Origin: Acholeplasmatales bacterium
GTDB taxonomy: Bacteria > Bacillota_I > Bacilli_A > Acholeplasmatales > Anaeroplasmataceae
DNA length: 16,099 nt
Direction: 5' to 3'
Assembly: GCA_016282815.1 (NCBI GenBank)
Contig: JAEELU010000096.1
Location: 1-16,099, forward strand
This document shows positions 1 to 7,833 of the stretch, one piece after another. The notes beneath the pieces are model-generated. The model had not been told where the DNA came from. It did no database searches and saw nothing but the letters and a program-made list of their open reading frames with translations. Numbering within the stretch: the stretch's first letter is position 1; each line of letters starts with the position of its first letter. The position numbers were made by a program, and so were the translations under genes.

Positions 1-141
1 ACAAAAACAGGTAAATATATTAATGCAGATTTAAATGGAGCATTAAATATATATAGAAAAAGTAGCGTATGTGATATGGAAGTAATTTCAAATCTAATAC
101 GTAGAGGTGTGAGCACACCAAAACGACTTCAAGTTATTTGA
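1..141 (+). pseudogene. tnpB: C-terminal end of TnpB (IS200/IS605 OrfB) nuclease, cut by window edge
   Basis: Frame 1 reads 46 codons to a TGA at 139-141. The residues INADLNGALNIYRK match the last conserved block of TnpB/IS605 OrfB proteins (family pattern N-A-D-x-N-G-A-x-N-I), which supplies the third RuvC acidic residue; here it is the Asp of NADLNGA. TnpB is an RNA-guided DNA endonuclease carried by IS200/IS605 and IS607 elements, using an RNA made from the 3' end of its own gene. Only the terminus is in view, so whether the gene is intact upstream cannot be judged; it is entered as a partial gene rather than proven decayed. The stop is followed at once by a hairpin typical of an element right end, then by the lepA promoter. 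Confidence 0.8.
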
Positions 142-190
142 AGCGTTAAAAAAGGAGCAATAAGCTCCTTGGGGTAAATATATTTACCTT
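142..190 (+). mobile_element. Probable IS200/IS605 right end with hairpin; possible reRNA (omegaRNA) region
   Basis: Just after the tnpB stop is a perfect 7-bp hairpin, AAGGAGC (152-158) / GCTCCTT (164-170) with loop AATAA. It lacks a following T-run, so it is a poor intrinsic terminator and fits better as the subterminal right-end hairpin of an IS200/IS605 element and as the scaffold hairpin of a TnpB guide RNA. It is followed by a perfect 16-nt palindrome, GGTAAATATATTTACC (173-188). The exact element border and guide sequence cannot be fixed from one end. Confidence 0.5.
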
Positions 191-203
191 TGTTCTTAAT
201 TTA

Positions 204-232
204 TTGAAAATAAATAAATATTTTGATAAAAT
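204..232 (+). promoter_or_regulatory. Promoter of lepA
   Basis: TTGAAA at 204-209, a 17-bp spacer, and TAAAAT at 227-232 preceded by TGA (extended -10). It is the only good sigma-A-type match between the TnpB remnant and lepA, and predicts a start of transcription near 239. Confidence 0.75.
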
Positions 233-255
233 ATTTAAGAATGTGAGGGATGATG

Positions 256-2076
256 ATGGATTTTGACAAACTAAAAGAACGACAATCAAAAATAAGAAAT
301 TTCTGTATCATCGCCCATATCGATCACGGAAAATCAACTCTAGCCGATAGAATCCTTGAAATATGCGATTCAGTCGAAGAGCGTGAAATGCAGAATCAAA
401 TACTTGACTCTATGGAATTAGAGCGTGAGCGTGGTATCACAATAAAGCTAAACGCTGTAGCCTTAAAATATAAGGCAAATAACGGAATAGAGTATGAATT
501 CCATTTAATTGATACTCCAGGCCATGTAGACTTCACATATGAGGTTTCAAGAAGCTTAGCTGCATGTGAGGGTGCTATACTTGTTGTAGATGCTACACAG
601 GGAGTTGAGGCACAAACACTTGCGAATGTATATTTAGCACTTGATAATAATTTGGAAATATTACCATTAATTAATAAAATTGATTTACCTTCTGCGGATG
701 TTGAAAGAACTAAGCACGAAATAGAAGCGATAGGTCTACCGGCATTTGAGGCAGTACTTGCATCAGCTAAAACTGGTGTAGGTGTTAAGGATATACTTGA
801 GCAGGTTGTATCATATGTCCCAGCCCCAATAGGTGATTTAAAGGCTCCTCTAAAGGCATTAATATTCGATAGTGCATTTGATGCTTACCGTGGAGTAGTA
901 ATACTTGTCTGCGTTAAGGAAGGTATGGTTAAGGTTGGAGATACAATCCAATTTATGGCCTCAAAGGCTGAATATCAGGTAGTAGAATTAGGTGTAAGAA
1001 CTCCTAAGGAAATTAAAAGAGATTATTTAATGGCAGGAGATGTAGGATATATAACTGCCTCAATTAAGGATATCAACAAGGTTCACGTAGGTGATACAAT
1101 CACTACAGTAGAAAACAAAGCCTTAGAGCCACTACCGGGCTATAGAAAGCTTAACCCAATGGTATTCTGTGGTTTATATCCGATTGATTCTAAGCAATAT
1201 CAGGATTTACATGATGCACTAGATAAGCTAAAGCTATCAGATGCCTCGTTAATATATGAGCCAGAAACATCTCAAGCCTTGGGCTTTGGTTTTAGAACTG
1301 GATTCCTAGGTCTACTTCATATGGATATAATTAAAGAAAGAATATCTAGAGAATTTGGTATAGATTTAATTGCTACAGCCCCATCTGTTTCATATCATGT
1401 TTATTTAACAGATGGAGATATGATAGTAATTGATAACCCATCAATGCTACCAGAGGTACAAAAGATTGATAGAATCGAAGAGCCATTTGTAAGAGCTACA
1501 ATTATGACTCCTTCAGATTATATCGGTGCGATAATGGATTTATGCCAAAAGAAGCGTGGTACATTTATCGATATGGAATATGTAGAGGAAACAAGAGCTA
1601 TAATACATTATAGTATTCCACTACTTGAAATAGTTTATGATTTCTTTGATAAGCTAAAAAGCTACACAAAGGGATATGCTTCATTCGATTATGAGTTAGG
1701 TGATTATGAAGCATCTAAGCTTGTAAGAATGGATATTATGCTAAATGGAGATGTAGTAGATGCCCTATCTACTATAGTCCATAAGGATTTTGCTTATGAT
1801 AGAGGAAGAATCTTAGTAGAAAAGCTTAAGGAAATAATTCCAAGACAGCTATTTGAGGTTCCTGTTCAAGCAGTTATAAATCATAAGGTTATCGCAAGAA
1901 GCGATATCAAGGCACTTAGAAAGGATGTCCTTGCCAAGTGCTACGGTGGAGATATTTCAAGAAAGAAAAAGCTATTAGAAAAGCAAAAGGAAGGAAAGAA
2001 AAAGATGAAGGCTATTGGATCTGTAGAGGTTCCACAGGAGGCCTTCCTTGCTATCCTATCAACCGACGAAAGCTAA
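256..2076 (+). CDS. lepA: Elongation factor 4 (LepA), ribosome back-translocating GTPase
   Basis: Translation GTPase of 606 aa, the usual LepA length, acting on the ribosome in the cytoplasm. Visible motifs: P-loop AHIDHGKST (about residues 20-28), the switch I region ERERGITIK, switch II DTPGHVDF, the base-specificity motif NKIDLP and SAKTG. The C-terminal LepA-specific domain ends with a basic stretch (SRKKKLLEKQKEGKKKMK) typical of the family. ATG codons occur at 250, 253 and 256; the Shine-Dalgarno GAGGGA (245-250) would lie on or too close to the first two, so 256 is preferred. LepA is known to act on stalled or mis-translocated ribosomes. A HIT protein gene follows 26 bp downstream with its own ribosome binding site, so they are probably co-transcribed. 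Confidence 0.97.
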   Translation: MDFDKLKERQSKIRNFCIIAHIDHGKSTLADRILEICDSVEEREMQNQILDSMELERERGITIKLNAVALKYKANNGIEYEFHLIDTPGHVDFTYEVSRSLAACEGAILVVDATQGVEAQTLANVYLALDNNLEILPLINKIDLPSADVERTKHEIEAIGLPAFEAVLASAKTGVGVKDILEQVVSYVPAPIGDLKAPLKALIFDSAFDAYRGVVILVCVKEGMVKVGDTIQFMASKAEYQVVELGVRTPKEIKRDYLMAGDVGYITASIKDINKVHVGDTITTVENKALEPLPGYRKLNPMVFCGLYPIDSKQYQDLHDALDKLKLSDASLIYEPETSQALGFGFRTGFLGLLHMDIIKERISREFGIDLIATAPSVSYHVYLTDGDMIVIDNPSMLPEVQKIDRIEEPFVRATIMTPSDYIGAIMDLCQKKRGTFIDMEYVEETRAIIHYSIPLLEIVYDFFDKLKSYTKGYASFDYELGDYEASKLVRMDIMLNGDVVDALSTIVHKDFAYDRGRILVEKLKEIIPRQLFEVPVQAVINHKVIARSDIKALRKDVLAKCYGGDISRKKKLLEKQKEGKKKMKAIGSVEVPQEAFLAILSTDES

Positions 2077-2102
2077 TTTCATTAAATAAGGAGGAAGAAA
2101 GA

Positions 2103-2528
2103 ATGAAAAAAGATGGTTGCCCATATTGCCAAAAGGGAGAATTTTTAGAAAAGTTTGGACGTTTAGCCTTTGAGACTGAAACATCAGAGGTAATAGTATT
2201 TAAGGATCAGCATCATAAGGGTAGAGCAATTGTTGCCTACAAGAAGGATCACGTAGCTGAAATTCAGGATTTAAATGACCAAGAAAGAAATGCATTCATG
2301 AAGGATGTATCAGATGTAGCCAAGGCTATTCAAAAGGCTTATAACCCTGATAGAATCAATTATGGTGCCTATGGTGATACTTTAGGCCACCTACATATTC
2401 ACCTTGTACCTAAATATAAGGATGGATTCGAGTGGGGTGGAACATTTGTAATGAATACAAATGAGTATGCATCTGACGAAGAAATTAATAAGGTTGTAGA
2501 AGACTTAAAAAAGAATTATAAGGCCTAA
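2103..2528 (+). CDS. HIT-family nucleotide hydrolase/transferase
   Basis: Small protein of 141 aa with the histidine triad HLHIHLVP (about residues 96-103), whose middle histidine is the nucleophile that attacks the alpha-phosphate of a nucleotide substrate in this family. An N-terminal CPYC pair (C6, C9) resembles the metal-binding cysteines of many bacterial HIT proteins. The open frame extends upstream to 1938 inside lepA, but the ATG at 2103 has a perfect AAGGAGG (2088-2094) at 8-nt spacing, so it is chosen. It is the second gene of a lepA operon and is followed by a strong terminator. The substrate cannot be told; Hint-like AMP-lysine or dinucleoside polyphosphate hydrolase activity are the usual options. 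Confidence 0.93.
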   Translation: MKKDGCPYCQKGEFLEKFGRLAFETETSEVIVFKDQHHKGRAIVAYKKDHVAEIQDLNDQERNAFMKDVSDVAKAIQKAYNPDRINYGAYGDTLGHLHIHLVPKYKDGFEWGGTFVMNTNEYASDEEINKVVEDLKKNYKA

Positions 2529-2542
2529 AGTTATTTCTTAGT

Positions 2543-2570
2543 AAAAACATCGAAAATTCGATGTTTTTTT
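2543..2570 (+). terminator. Rho-independent terminator of lepA-HIT operon
   Basis: Stem ACATCGA (2547-2553) / TCGATGT (2558-2564), loop AAAT, seven Ts after the stem; the flanking A-run (2543-2546) can extend the stem through the T-run. Confidence 0.93.
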
Positions 2571-2572
2571 AT

Positions 2573-2601
2573 TTGATATCTGATTATATCTTTGATATAA
2601 T
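2573..2601 (+). promoter_or_regulatory. Promoter of the thiT riboswitch transcript
   Basis: TTGATA (2573-2578), 17-bp spacer, consensus TATAAT (2596-2601) with an extended -10 TGA. Predicted transcription start about 2608, directly at the 5' side of the TPP aptamer. The -10 lies inside a 15-nt palindrome TTGATATAATATCAA (2592-2606), which may be chance. Confidence 0.88.
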
Positions 2602-2609
2602 ATCAATGT

Positions 2610-2691
2610 CATATTAAGGGGAGCAGAAATGCTGAGAGGATTAAGATCGACCCTTGACCTGATCTAGGTAATGCTAGCGTAGGGAATAATG
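2610..2691 (+). promoter_or_regulatory. TPP (thi-box) riboswitch aptamer
   Basis: Contains the conserved thi-box elements in the right order and spacing: AGGGGAGC (2617-2623), CTGAGA (2632-2637), ACCCTTGACCTGATCTAGG (2650-2668) and AATGCTAGCGTAGGGAA (2670-2686). This RNA domain binds thiamine pyrophosphate. It precedes a thiamine transporter gene, which is the expected target. It is placed directly downstream of a consensus promoter and upstream of a terminator hairpin, so control is most likely by premature transcription termination. Confidence 0.97.
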
Positions 2692-2717
2692 TGAGCAATC
2701 TCAGATTTTCTTTTTTT

Positions 2718-2743
2718 AGCATGTTCCTAGTTGAACATTTTTT
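2718..2743 (+). terminator. Riboswitch-controlled terminator with complementary antiterminator strand in the aptamer
   Basis: Terminator stem ATGTTC (2721-2726) / GAACAT (2733-2738) followed by a T-run (2738-2743). The 5' side AGCAT-GTT-CCTAG (2718-2730) can instead pair with CTAGG-TA-ATGCT (2664-2675) of the aptamer: two 5-bp helices around a small internal loop. That gives a standard switch: with TPP bound the aptamer strand is occupied and the terminator forms; without TPP the alternative pairing prevents it. Confidence 0.82.
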
Positions 2744-2763
2744 ATTTTATAAGGAGAAAGAAA

Positions 2764-3549
2764 ATGAAAGAAAAATTTTCAACTAGAGTCCTTGCAGAAA
2801 TTGCAATTTTCGCTGCAATAGGATTCGCATTAGATGTCCTACAAGGAGGCATCTTCAAAGGCGTTTGGCCTAATGGTGGATCAGTTGGCTTCGCGATGGT
2901 ACCTGTATTTGTCATCGCATATAGAAGAGGCTTGATTCCAGGATTATTATGTGGCTTAATTTTAAGCCTAGTTCAAATGCTTGGAGGTATTTATGTTTTA
3001 CCTGCCGCATCATTTGACAACAAATTTATGCAAGCAATGGGACCATTCTTCCAGGTAATGCTTGACTATGTACTTGCTTACTTCGTTGTAGGCTTTGCAG
3101 GATGCTTTGCAGGCTTATATAAGAAGTCTGAAAACATGAAGCTTAAGCTTATATGGATTTCAGCCGGTGTAGTATTAGGTGGATTATTAAAATATGCATG
3201 CCATGTTGCTTCAGGTTATTTCTGGTTAGATCCTGAAATCAATTTCTGGGGTGTGAATGGTGGTACAATGATTTATTCATTTATCTACAATCTATATGCT
3301 GTATTTAATATTGTTGTTTGCTTACCAATTATGATTCTTATAGCTAGATTCTATCCAAAGTTCTTAAATCCTGATGATTTAACACCAGTAGAGCCAAAGG
3401 TAATTCTTACTGAGAAGGAAAGTATGTTTACTGACGAGGATGAAACATTAGATTTAGATGATTCTAATAAAAAAGAGGAAGCTGAAACTGCTGAATCTAA
3501 GGAATCAGAGGCTACTGAGCTTGAGGAGGAAAATAAGGATGAAAGATAA
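2764..3549 (+). CDS. thiT: Thiamine transporter ThiT, ECF S-component, with acidic C-terminal extension
   Basis: Integral membrane substrate-binding (S) component of an energy-coupling-factor importer for thiamine; it would use EcfA/EcfA'/EcfT encoded elsewhere. The segment GVWPNGGSVGFAMVPVF (from about residue 33) is the signature first loop of ThiT, with W35 matching the loop tryptophan that stacks on thiamine; HVASGYFW and the later YSFIYNLY region match the thiazole/pyrimidine pocket. About six membrane segments. The start at 2764 has AAGGAG (2751-2756) at 7-nt spacing. Length is 261 aa against roughly 180-200 for the family: the last ~50 residues are an acidic low-complexity tail (DEDETLDLDD, EEAETAESKE) of unknown role. 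Regulation by the TPP riboswitch supports the assignment. The next gene overlaps its last 11 bases. Confidence 0.93.
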   Translation: MKEKFSTRVLAEIAIFAAIGFALDVLQGGIFKGVWPNGGSVGFAMVPVFVIAYRRGLIPGLLCGLILSLVQMLGGIYVLPAASFDNKFMQAMGPFFQVMLDYVLAYFVVGFAGCFAGLYKKSENMKLKLIWISAGVVLGGLLKYACHVASGYFWLDPEINFWGVNGGTMIYSFIYNLYAVFNIVVCLPIMILIARFYPKFLNPDDLTPVEPKVILTEKESMFTDEDETLDLDDSNKKEEAETAESKESEATELEEENKDER

Positions 3550-3955
3550 ATTAATTAAAAATTCTACAACTATTAAACAATTATTATTCGTTTTCCTAGC
3601 TTCAGTATTAGTAGTTACATCACTTACAGTATATATCCTTTCAATTGTGGCTTATGAAGGTGGCTTTGATGCGAATGTAGATTATTTAGTATATTTAATA
3701 TTATCAATTATTATATTAATCTATAGTATCTATGGAATAGTTCGTCCTAATGGTAATTTAGTATATGCAAGAATACTTACATTAGGCTTAGTTTCATCAA
3801 TAGGTGGATTATATTCCTTAGGACAATTTTTTAAGAAGCTAACTAAGGGCTATGATTATGTAGATATTCAATTATACCTATATATGGGCATCATCTGTTT
3901 AGTACTAGTTGCTATCGCTTTATTTCAGTATCTAGAAACTAAAAAACAAGACTAA
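3539..3955 (+). CDS. Small four-helix membrane protein, unknown function
   Basis: Not recognised. Protein of 138 aa with four hydrophobic segments at about residues 14-36, 45-67, 75-96 and 108-132, a basic N-terminus (MKDKLIKNSTTIK) and a short hydrophilic C-terminus (ETKKQD); no signal peptide cleavage site evident. The open frame reaches back to 3458 but that part is the shadow of the acidic thiT tail; the ATG at 3539 has AAGGAT/GAGGAGG sequence just upstream (within the thiT tail) and overlaps thiT by 11 bases. It is therefore translationally coupled to thiT and inside the TPP regulon, suggesting a role near thiamine uptake, but this is only context. Confidence 0.8.
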   Translation: MKDKLIKNSTTIKQLLFVFLASVLVVTSLTVYILSIVAYEGGFDANVDYLVYLILSIIILIYSIYGIVRPNGNLVYARILTLGLVSSIGGLYSLGQFFKKLTKGYDYVDIQLYLYMGIICLVLVAIALFQYLETKKQD

Positions 3956-3973
3956 AAAACACAATAAAAAACT

Positions 3974-4027
3974 AAAAAATGAGAGTACAAATATTCATTA
4001 TGAGAGTAGATTTACTCTCATTTTTTT
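3974..4027 (+). terminator. Terminator of thiT operon with two competing 5' arms
   Basis: Hairpin TGAGAGTA (4001-4008) / TACTCTCA (4013-4020), loop GATT, then seven Ts. An upstream copy of the 5' arm, ATGAGAGTA (3979-3987) preceded by an A-run, can pair with the same 3' arm including the T-run. So two mutually exclusive stems share one 3' strand. Confidence 0.9.
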
Positions 4028-4040
4028 ATTATGTTAACCA

Positions 4041-4069
4041 TAGAAAAACGTTGATATATGTAGTATAAT
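4041..4069 (+). promoter_or_regulatory. Probable promoter of hemW-xerD-deoB
   Basis: Consensus TATAAT at 4064-4069 with a weak -35 TAGAAA (4041-4046) at 17 bp. Transcription would begin about 4076, leaving a leader of only ~10 nt that carries the Shine-Dalgarno AAGGTG (4076-4081). Confidence 0.55.
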
Positions 4070-4087
4070 CAATATAAGGTGATTCAA

Positions 4088-5182
4088 TTGAGGGGCTTAT
4101 ATATACATATACCCTTTTGTAAATCCATATGTACTTATTGTGATTTTACAAAAAGAGTATCGAGCTTAGAAATCTATAATAAATACATCGATAGATTATT
4201 AGAGGAAATAGACTCCTATAGGAATAATCTTTTTGATATTGATACAGTATTTATAGGAGGAGGAACTCCTAATGTATTACCTCTTAATTTGCTTGAGAAA
4301 TTATTTATCAAAATAGAGGACGTATTAAATAGCTCTAAGGAGAATTCAATAGAATTAAATCCTGAGCTTATCACAGATGATTTATGTAAGCTTTTATATG
4401 AATATAAATTCAATAGAGTATCATTAGGTGTTGAAACGCTAAATGATGATTCGATTATGCTACTTAATAGACACCATAATAAGAATGATATTATTAAAGC
4501 TTTTGATTTATTACATAGTAATAATATAAACAACATAAATGTAGATCTAATATTTGGTATTCCAAATACAAACATAAATGACGTTAAAAATGATCTAAAT
4601 TTTATACTTAATTTAAATCCAACACATTTATCCTACTATAGCCTAATAATCGAGGATAAGACAATTTTAAAATATAGAATAGATAATGGATTAATTAAAC
4701 CAATTGATGATGATTTAATTTCTGATATGTATGATTATATAAGAAACAGATTAAATGAGAATAATTATATCCATTATGAAATATCTAATTTTGCAAAACC
4801 AGGATATGAATCTAAGCACAATATAAAATATTGGGATATGGATGAATATATCGGTGTAGGTTTAGGAGCTTCAGGATATCTAAATGGAATTAGATATTAT
4901 AATAATACCGATTTAAAGGCCTATTTTAACGTTTTTAAGGAATATGATGATAAACTAACCATAAATGATAAGAAAAACGAATTTATGATGCTTGGGCTTC
5001 GTTTAATTAATGGAGTATCAATATCTAAATACAATAAATTATTCAATTCTAATATTTTTGATGATTTTCCTGTAATTAATAAATTAATTAAAAAGAAATT
5101 ACTAGAAATAAATGATGACAATATTAGGATACCTAAGGATAAAATATTTGTTGCTAATATAGTATGGAGTGAATTTGTATGA
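4088..5182 (+). CDS. hemW: Radical SAM haem chaperone HemW (HemN-like)
   Basis: Radical SAM protein of 364 aa, the normal HemW length. The N-terminus GLYIHIPFCKSICTYCDF carries the CX3CX2C cluster-binding cysteines (C11, C15, C18), followed by GGGTPN and the EISNFAKPG(Y) block that is shared by HemW and HemN. HemW binds haem and is thought to deliver it to respiratory proteins; it is often mis-annotated as oxygen-independent coproporphyrinogen oxidase. Start choice: GTG at 4079 overlaps the Shine-Dalgarno AAGGTG (4076-4081), so TTG at 4088 with 6-nt spacing is preferred; GTG 4079 (367 aa) remains possible. Its TGA overlaps the xerD ATG (ATGA), showing an operon with translational coupling. 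Confidence 0.92.
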   Translation: MRGLYIHIPFCKSICTYCDFTKRVSSLEIYNKYIDRLLEEIDSYRNNLFDIDTVFIGGGTPNVLPLNLLEKLFIKIEDVLNSSKENSIELNPELITDDLCKLLYEYKFNRVSLGVETLNDDSIMLLNRHHNKNDIIKAFDLLHSNNINNINVDLIFGIPNTNINDVKNDLNFILNLNPTHLSYYSLIIEDKTILKYRIDNGLIKPIDDDLISDMYDYIRNRLNENNYIHYEISNFAKPGYESKHNIKYWDMDEYIGVGLGASGYLNGIRYYNNTDLKAYFNVFKEYDDKLTINDKKNEFMMLGLRLINGVSISKYNKLFNSNIFDDFPVINKLIKKKLLEINDDNIRIPKDKIFVANIVWSEFV

Positions 5183-6114
5183 AAAAGAAAATAGAACGAG
5201 AAGTAATATTTTATGAAATTGGTGATTTTAAATTTTATTTACAGGGAACATTAAATTTATCTGATAATACTATAAATGCATATTTATCTGATCTATATCA
5301 ATATGAAAAATTCCTCCACGAATATGAAAATATAGAGGATGTTACTGAGATTGAAAGAGATGACATTCAAAAATACATTCAATCACTAAAAAGAAAAAAG
5401 CTATCAAAGGCATCTATAAGTAGGAAGGTAATAGCCATCAAGGAATTCCATAAATTCCTAAAGAAGGAGAATATTACTAGAGATAATCCAGCTAAGCTTA
5501 TAGAAACACCTAAAACTGATAAAGCATTACCTCAGGTATTATCAGTTGATGAAATAAATAAAATGATTTCATCCATAGATGGTACTGATAATTTATCGAT
5601 AAGAAATAGAGCTATGATGGAATTATTATACGCCTGTGGATTAAGAATATCTGAGCTATTATCTCTAAGGCTAAAAAATATCCATTTTATGGAAAAATAT
5701 TTGGATGTAGTTGGTAAGGGAGATAAGGAAAGGGTTGTTCCTATAGGTGAAATGGCACTTTCAGCATTAAGAAAATATATTGAGACCGCAAGAAGTGAGC
5801 TGATGACTATAAAATCAGATTTAGTATTTTTTAATTATAAGGGTGAAGAAATGTCTAGACAGGGATTCTTTAAATACATAAAGAAGCTTGCGAAGGACAA
5901 TGGTATAGAAAAGGAAATATCTCCTCATACCATCAGGCATTCATTCGCAACTCATTTACTTGAGGGTGGGACAGATTTGAGAATAGTTCAAGAGCTTTTG
6001 GGGCATGAGGATATTTCTACAACGCAAATATATACTCATCTAGATAAATCAAGATTAAAGGATATGTATGATCATACACATCCACTAGCAAAGGGTGATA
6101 AGGATGAAATATAA
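5179..6114 (+). CDS. xerD: Tyrosine recombinase XerD (chromosome dimer resolution)
   Basis: Site-specific recombinase of 311 aa that, with a partner recombinase and FtsK, resolves chromosome dimers at dif. N-terminal SAM-like core-binding domain about residues 8-100; catalytic domain from about 115 to 298. All active-site residues are visible: R156 (ACGLRISEL), K180 (VGKGDKER), H250 and R253 (HTIRHSFATHL), H276 (LLGHEDIST) and nucleophile Y285 (TQIYTH). It overlaps hemW by ATGA and its end overlaps the start region of deoB. The xerD-deoB order equals ripX-drm in Bacillus subtilis, which favours XerD over XerC. A candidate dif site lies about 3 kb downstream at 9082-9109, its expected substrate. 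Confidence 0.93.
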   Translation: MKKKIEREVIFYEIGDFKFYLQGTLNLSDNTINAYLSDLYQYEKFLHEYENIEDVTEIERDDIQKYIQSLKRKKLSKASISRKVIAIKEFHKFLKKENITRDNPAKLIETPKTDKALPQVLSVDEINKMISSIDGTDNLSIRNRAMMELLYACGLRISELLSLRLKNIHFMEKYLDVVGKGDKERVVPIGEMALSALRKYIETARSELMTIKSDLVFFNYKGEEMSRQGFFKYIKKLAKDNGIEKEISPHTIRHSFATHLLEGGTDLRIVQELLGHEDISTTQIYTHLDKSRLKDMYDHTHPLAKGDKDEI

Positions 6115-7279
6115 AAGAATATTTGTTATCGTAATGGATAGCGTAGGCTGCGGCTACACAGAAAAGTCAATTGAATATGGAGATATTAATGTAAATACCA
6201 TTAAGCATATTTCAGAATATAACAATGGTATTACACTCCCAACATTAGAAAAGCTTGGATTTGGTAATTTAACACATATCCTAGGTGTGAATAAGAATAA
6301 TAACACAATCGGTGCCTATGGATATATGGATGAGATGTCAATAGGTAAGGATACTCTAACAGGTCACTGGGAAATGATGGGTATCAAAACTACCACACCA
6401 TTTAAAACCTTTACCGATACTGGATTCCCACAGGAATTAATCGAAAGAATCGAAAAAGAGACAGGACATCAAATTATCGGTAATAAGAGTGCCTCAGGAA
6501 CTGAGATAATCAAGGAATTAGGATTAGAGCATATCAATACAGGTAAAATGATTGTATATACATCAAGTGATTCAGTATTACAAATCGCTGCACATGAAAA
6601 ATACTTTGGATTAGATGAATTATATAGAGTATGTGAGATAACAAGAAAAATATGCATGGATCCAAAATATATGGTTGGTAGAATTATAGCTCGTCCATTT
6701 ATAGGTGAAGATCCTTCAAGCTTTGAAAGAACATCAAATAGACATGATTATGCTGTATCACCTTCAGATACAACAGCGTTGAACATTTTAAAGGAAAACA
6801 ACCTTGATGTAATATCAGTTGGTAAAATTAAGGATATATTCAACAACTCAGGTATTACTGAAAGCTACAAATCAAAGAATAACGATGATGGTATGAGAAT
6901 CACCATTGATTTATTAAAAAAAGATTTTACTGGTCTATGCTTTGTAAACCTAGTAGACTTTGATTCCTTATACGGGCACAGGCGCGACCCACTAGGGTAT
7001 GAAGCAGCTTTGGAGGACTTTGATAGTTTACTAAACGAGATGTTGTCAAAAGTAAATCAAGATGACCTAGTAATAATAACCGCAGACCACGGCAACGACC
7101 CAACATGGATTGGAACTGATCACACAAGAGAGTACGTGCCATTATTAGTTTATTCGCCTAATATTAATAATATTAACCTAGGAAAAAGAGAAACATTTGG
7201 AGATATAGGTAAAACCATATTAGACAACTTCGGATTATCAGGATTAAAGATAGGTAAATCATTCCTAGATAAAATCTAG
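6104..7279 (+). CDS. deoB: Phosphopentomutase DeoB
   Basis: Interconverts (deoxy)ribose 1-phosphate and 5-phosphate in nucleoside salvage; cytoplasmic, two Mn ions, alkaline-phosphatase superfamily. Product 391 aa, as usual. Metal and active-site motifs: MDSVGCG (D11/12 region), KDTLTGHWE with the phosphorylated threonine, NLVDFDSLYGHRRDP, and ADHGNDPTWIGTDHTRE. The ATG at 6104 has AAGGGTG (6091-6097) at 6-nt spacing, inside the end of xerD; a GTG at 6095 is an unlikely alternative. From about 6965 to 7115 the codons become richer in C/G endings (CAC, CGC, GAC, AAC) than elsewhere in the gene; this covers the catalytic block and may reflect an exchanged segment or chance. It closes the hemW operon; a terminator lies ~180 bp further. 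Confidence 0.96.
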   Translation: MKYKRIFVIVMDSVGCGYTEKSIEYGDINVNTIKHISEYNNGITLPTLEKLGFGNLTHILGVNKNNNTIGAYGYMDEMSIGKDTLTGHWEMMGIKTTTPFKTFTDTGFPQELIERIEKETGHQIIGNKSASGTEIIKELGLEHINTGKMIVYTSSDSVLQIAAHEKYFGLDELYRVCEITRKICMDPKYMVGRIIARPFIGEDPSSFERTSNRHDYAVSPSDTTALNILKENNLDVISVGKIKDIFNNSGITESYKSKNNDDGMRITIDLLKKDFTGLCFVNLVDFDSLYGHRRDPLGYEAALEDFDSLLNEMLSKVNQDDLVIITADHGNDPTWIGTDHTREYVPLLVYSPNINNINLGKRETFGDIGKTILDNFGLSGLKIGKSFLDKI

Positions 7280-7456
7280 TATTATAGCGATATTACATAG
7301 CTCAGTAATCTAATCGTTAAAGTTAGAATCGATATTTAACAATAACGTTTGAAAGACTAATTATAGGAATGAAACTATTAGAATTATTACTAATCAAAAA
7401 TTCATAACATCAAAATGTAAGATTTGAATCAGAGCATTTAACAAAGGAAAATAATC

Positions 7457-7481
7457 AGCACTTCGAAAGAGGTGCTTTTTT
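7457..7481 (+). terminator. Terminator of hemW-xerD-deoB operon
   Basis: Eight-pair stem AGCACTTC (7457-7464) / GAGGTGCT (7469-7476) closed by a GAAA tetraloop and followed by six Ts. The operon thus carries a ~180-nt 3' leader-like tail (7280-7456) without an ORF. Confidence 0.93.
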
Positions 7482-7676
7482 GTTTTGTAAAGAATCCAAA
7501 ATTTAAATGAGGCAAGCATAAGACTCAAAAAAGCATATTTGAGCAAAATAAGGCATCAAAATCAGAAAAATCTCGATTTAAATGCCCTAGAATCGCATAT
7601 TAGGCTATAAATCGATAAATTATACATAAAAATCGTAAAAACGCGAAAAAACAGCCTTAAAATAAGTCGATTTTTT

Positions 7677-7700
7677 AGTATTTTTGAGTGCTTGGACATG
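7677..7700 (+). repeat. 24-nt dispersed motif, copy A
   Basis: Reads AGTATTTTTGAG then TGCTTGGACATG. Aligns with copies at 8849-8871 and 9151-9174, all on the same strand; shared core TATTTTGAG followed by a TTTGA-CATG-like half. Confidence 0.45.
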
Positions 7701-7833
7701 AAACGAGCATTTAATCGCATTTAAAGAGAAAACCAATTATAGACCAAATATAGCAATAGGCAGCCAAGAGCGATTCATAAACAGGACGGAAATTATATCA
7801 TCCCGAGTTTACAATCTCGTGCGAGTGCTCACG

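Noticed and set aside
4216..5121. Minus-strand frames inside hemW
   Set aside because: Shadows of the well-supported hemW gene; no ribosome binding site and no known motif.
6927..7142. Minus-strand 71-aa frame inside deoB
   Set aside because: Antisense to the conserved catalytic block of deoB; it reflects the locally C/G-richer codons.
7289..7360. tRNA-like stretch with TAGCTCAG and TTAGAATCGAT
   Set aside because: A D-arm-like motif is present, but no acceptor stem, anticodon stem or T-arm of proper length can be formed, so it is likely chance in AT-rich sequence.
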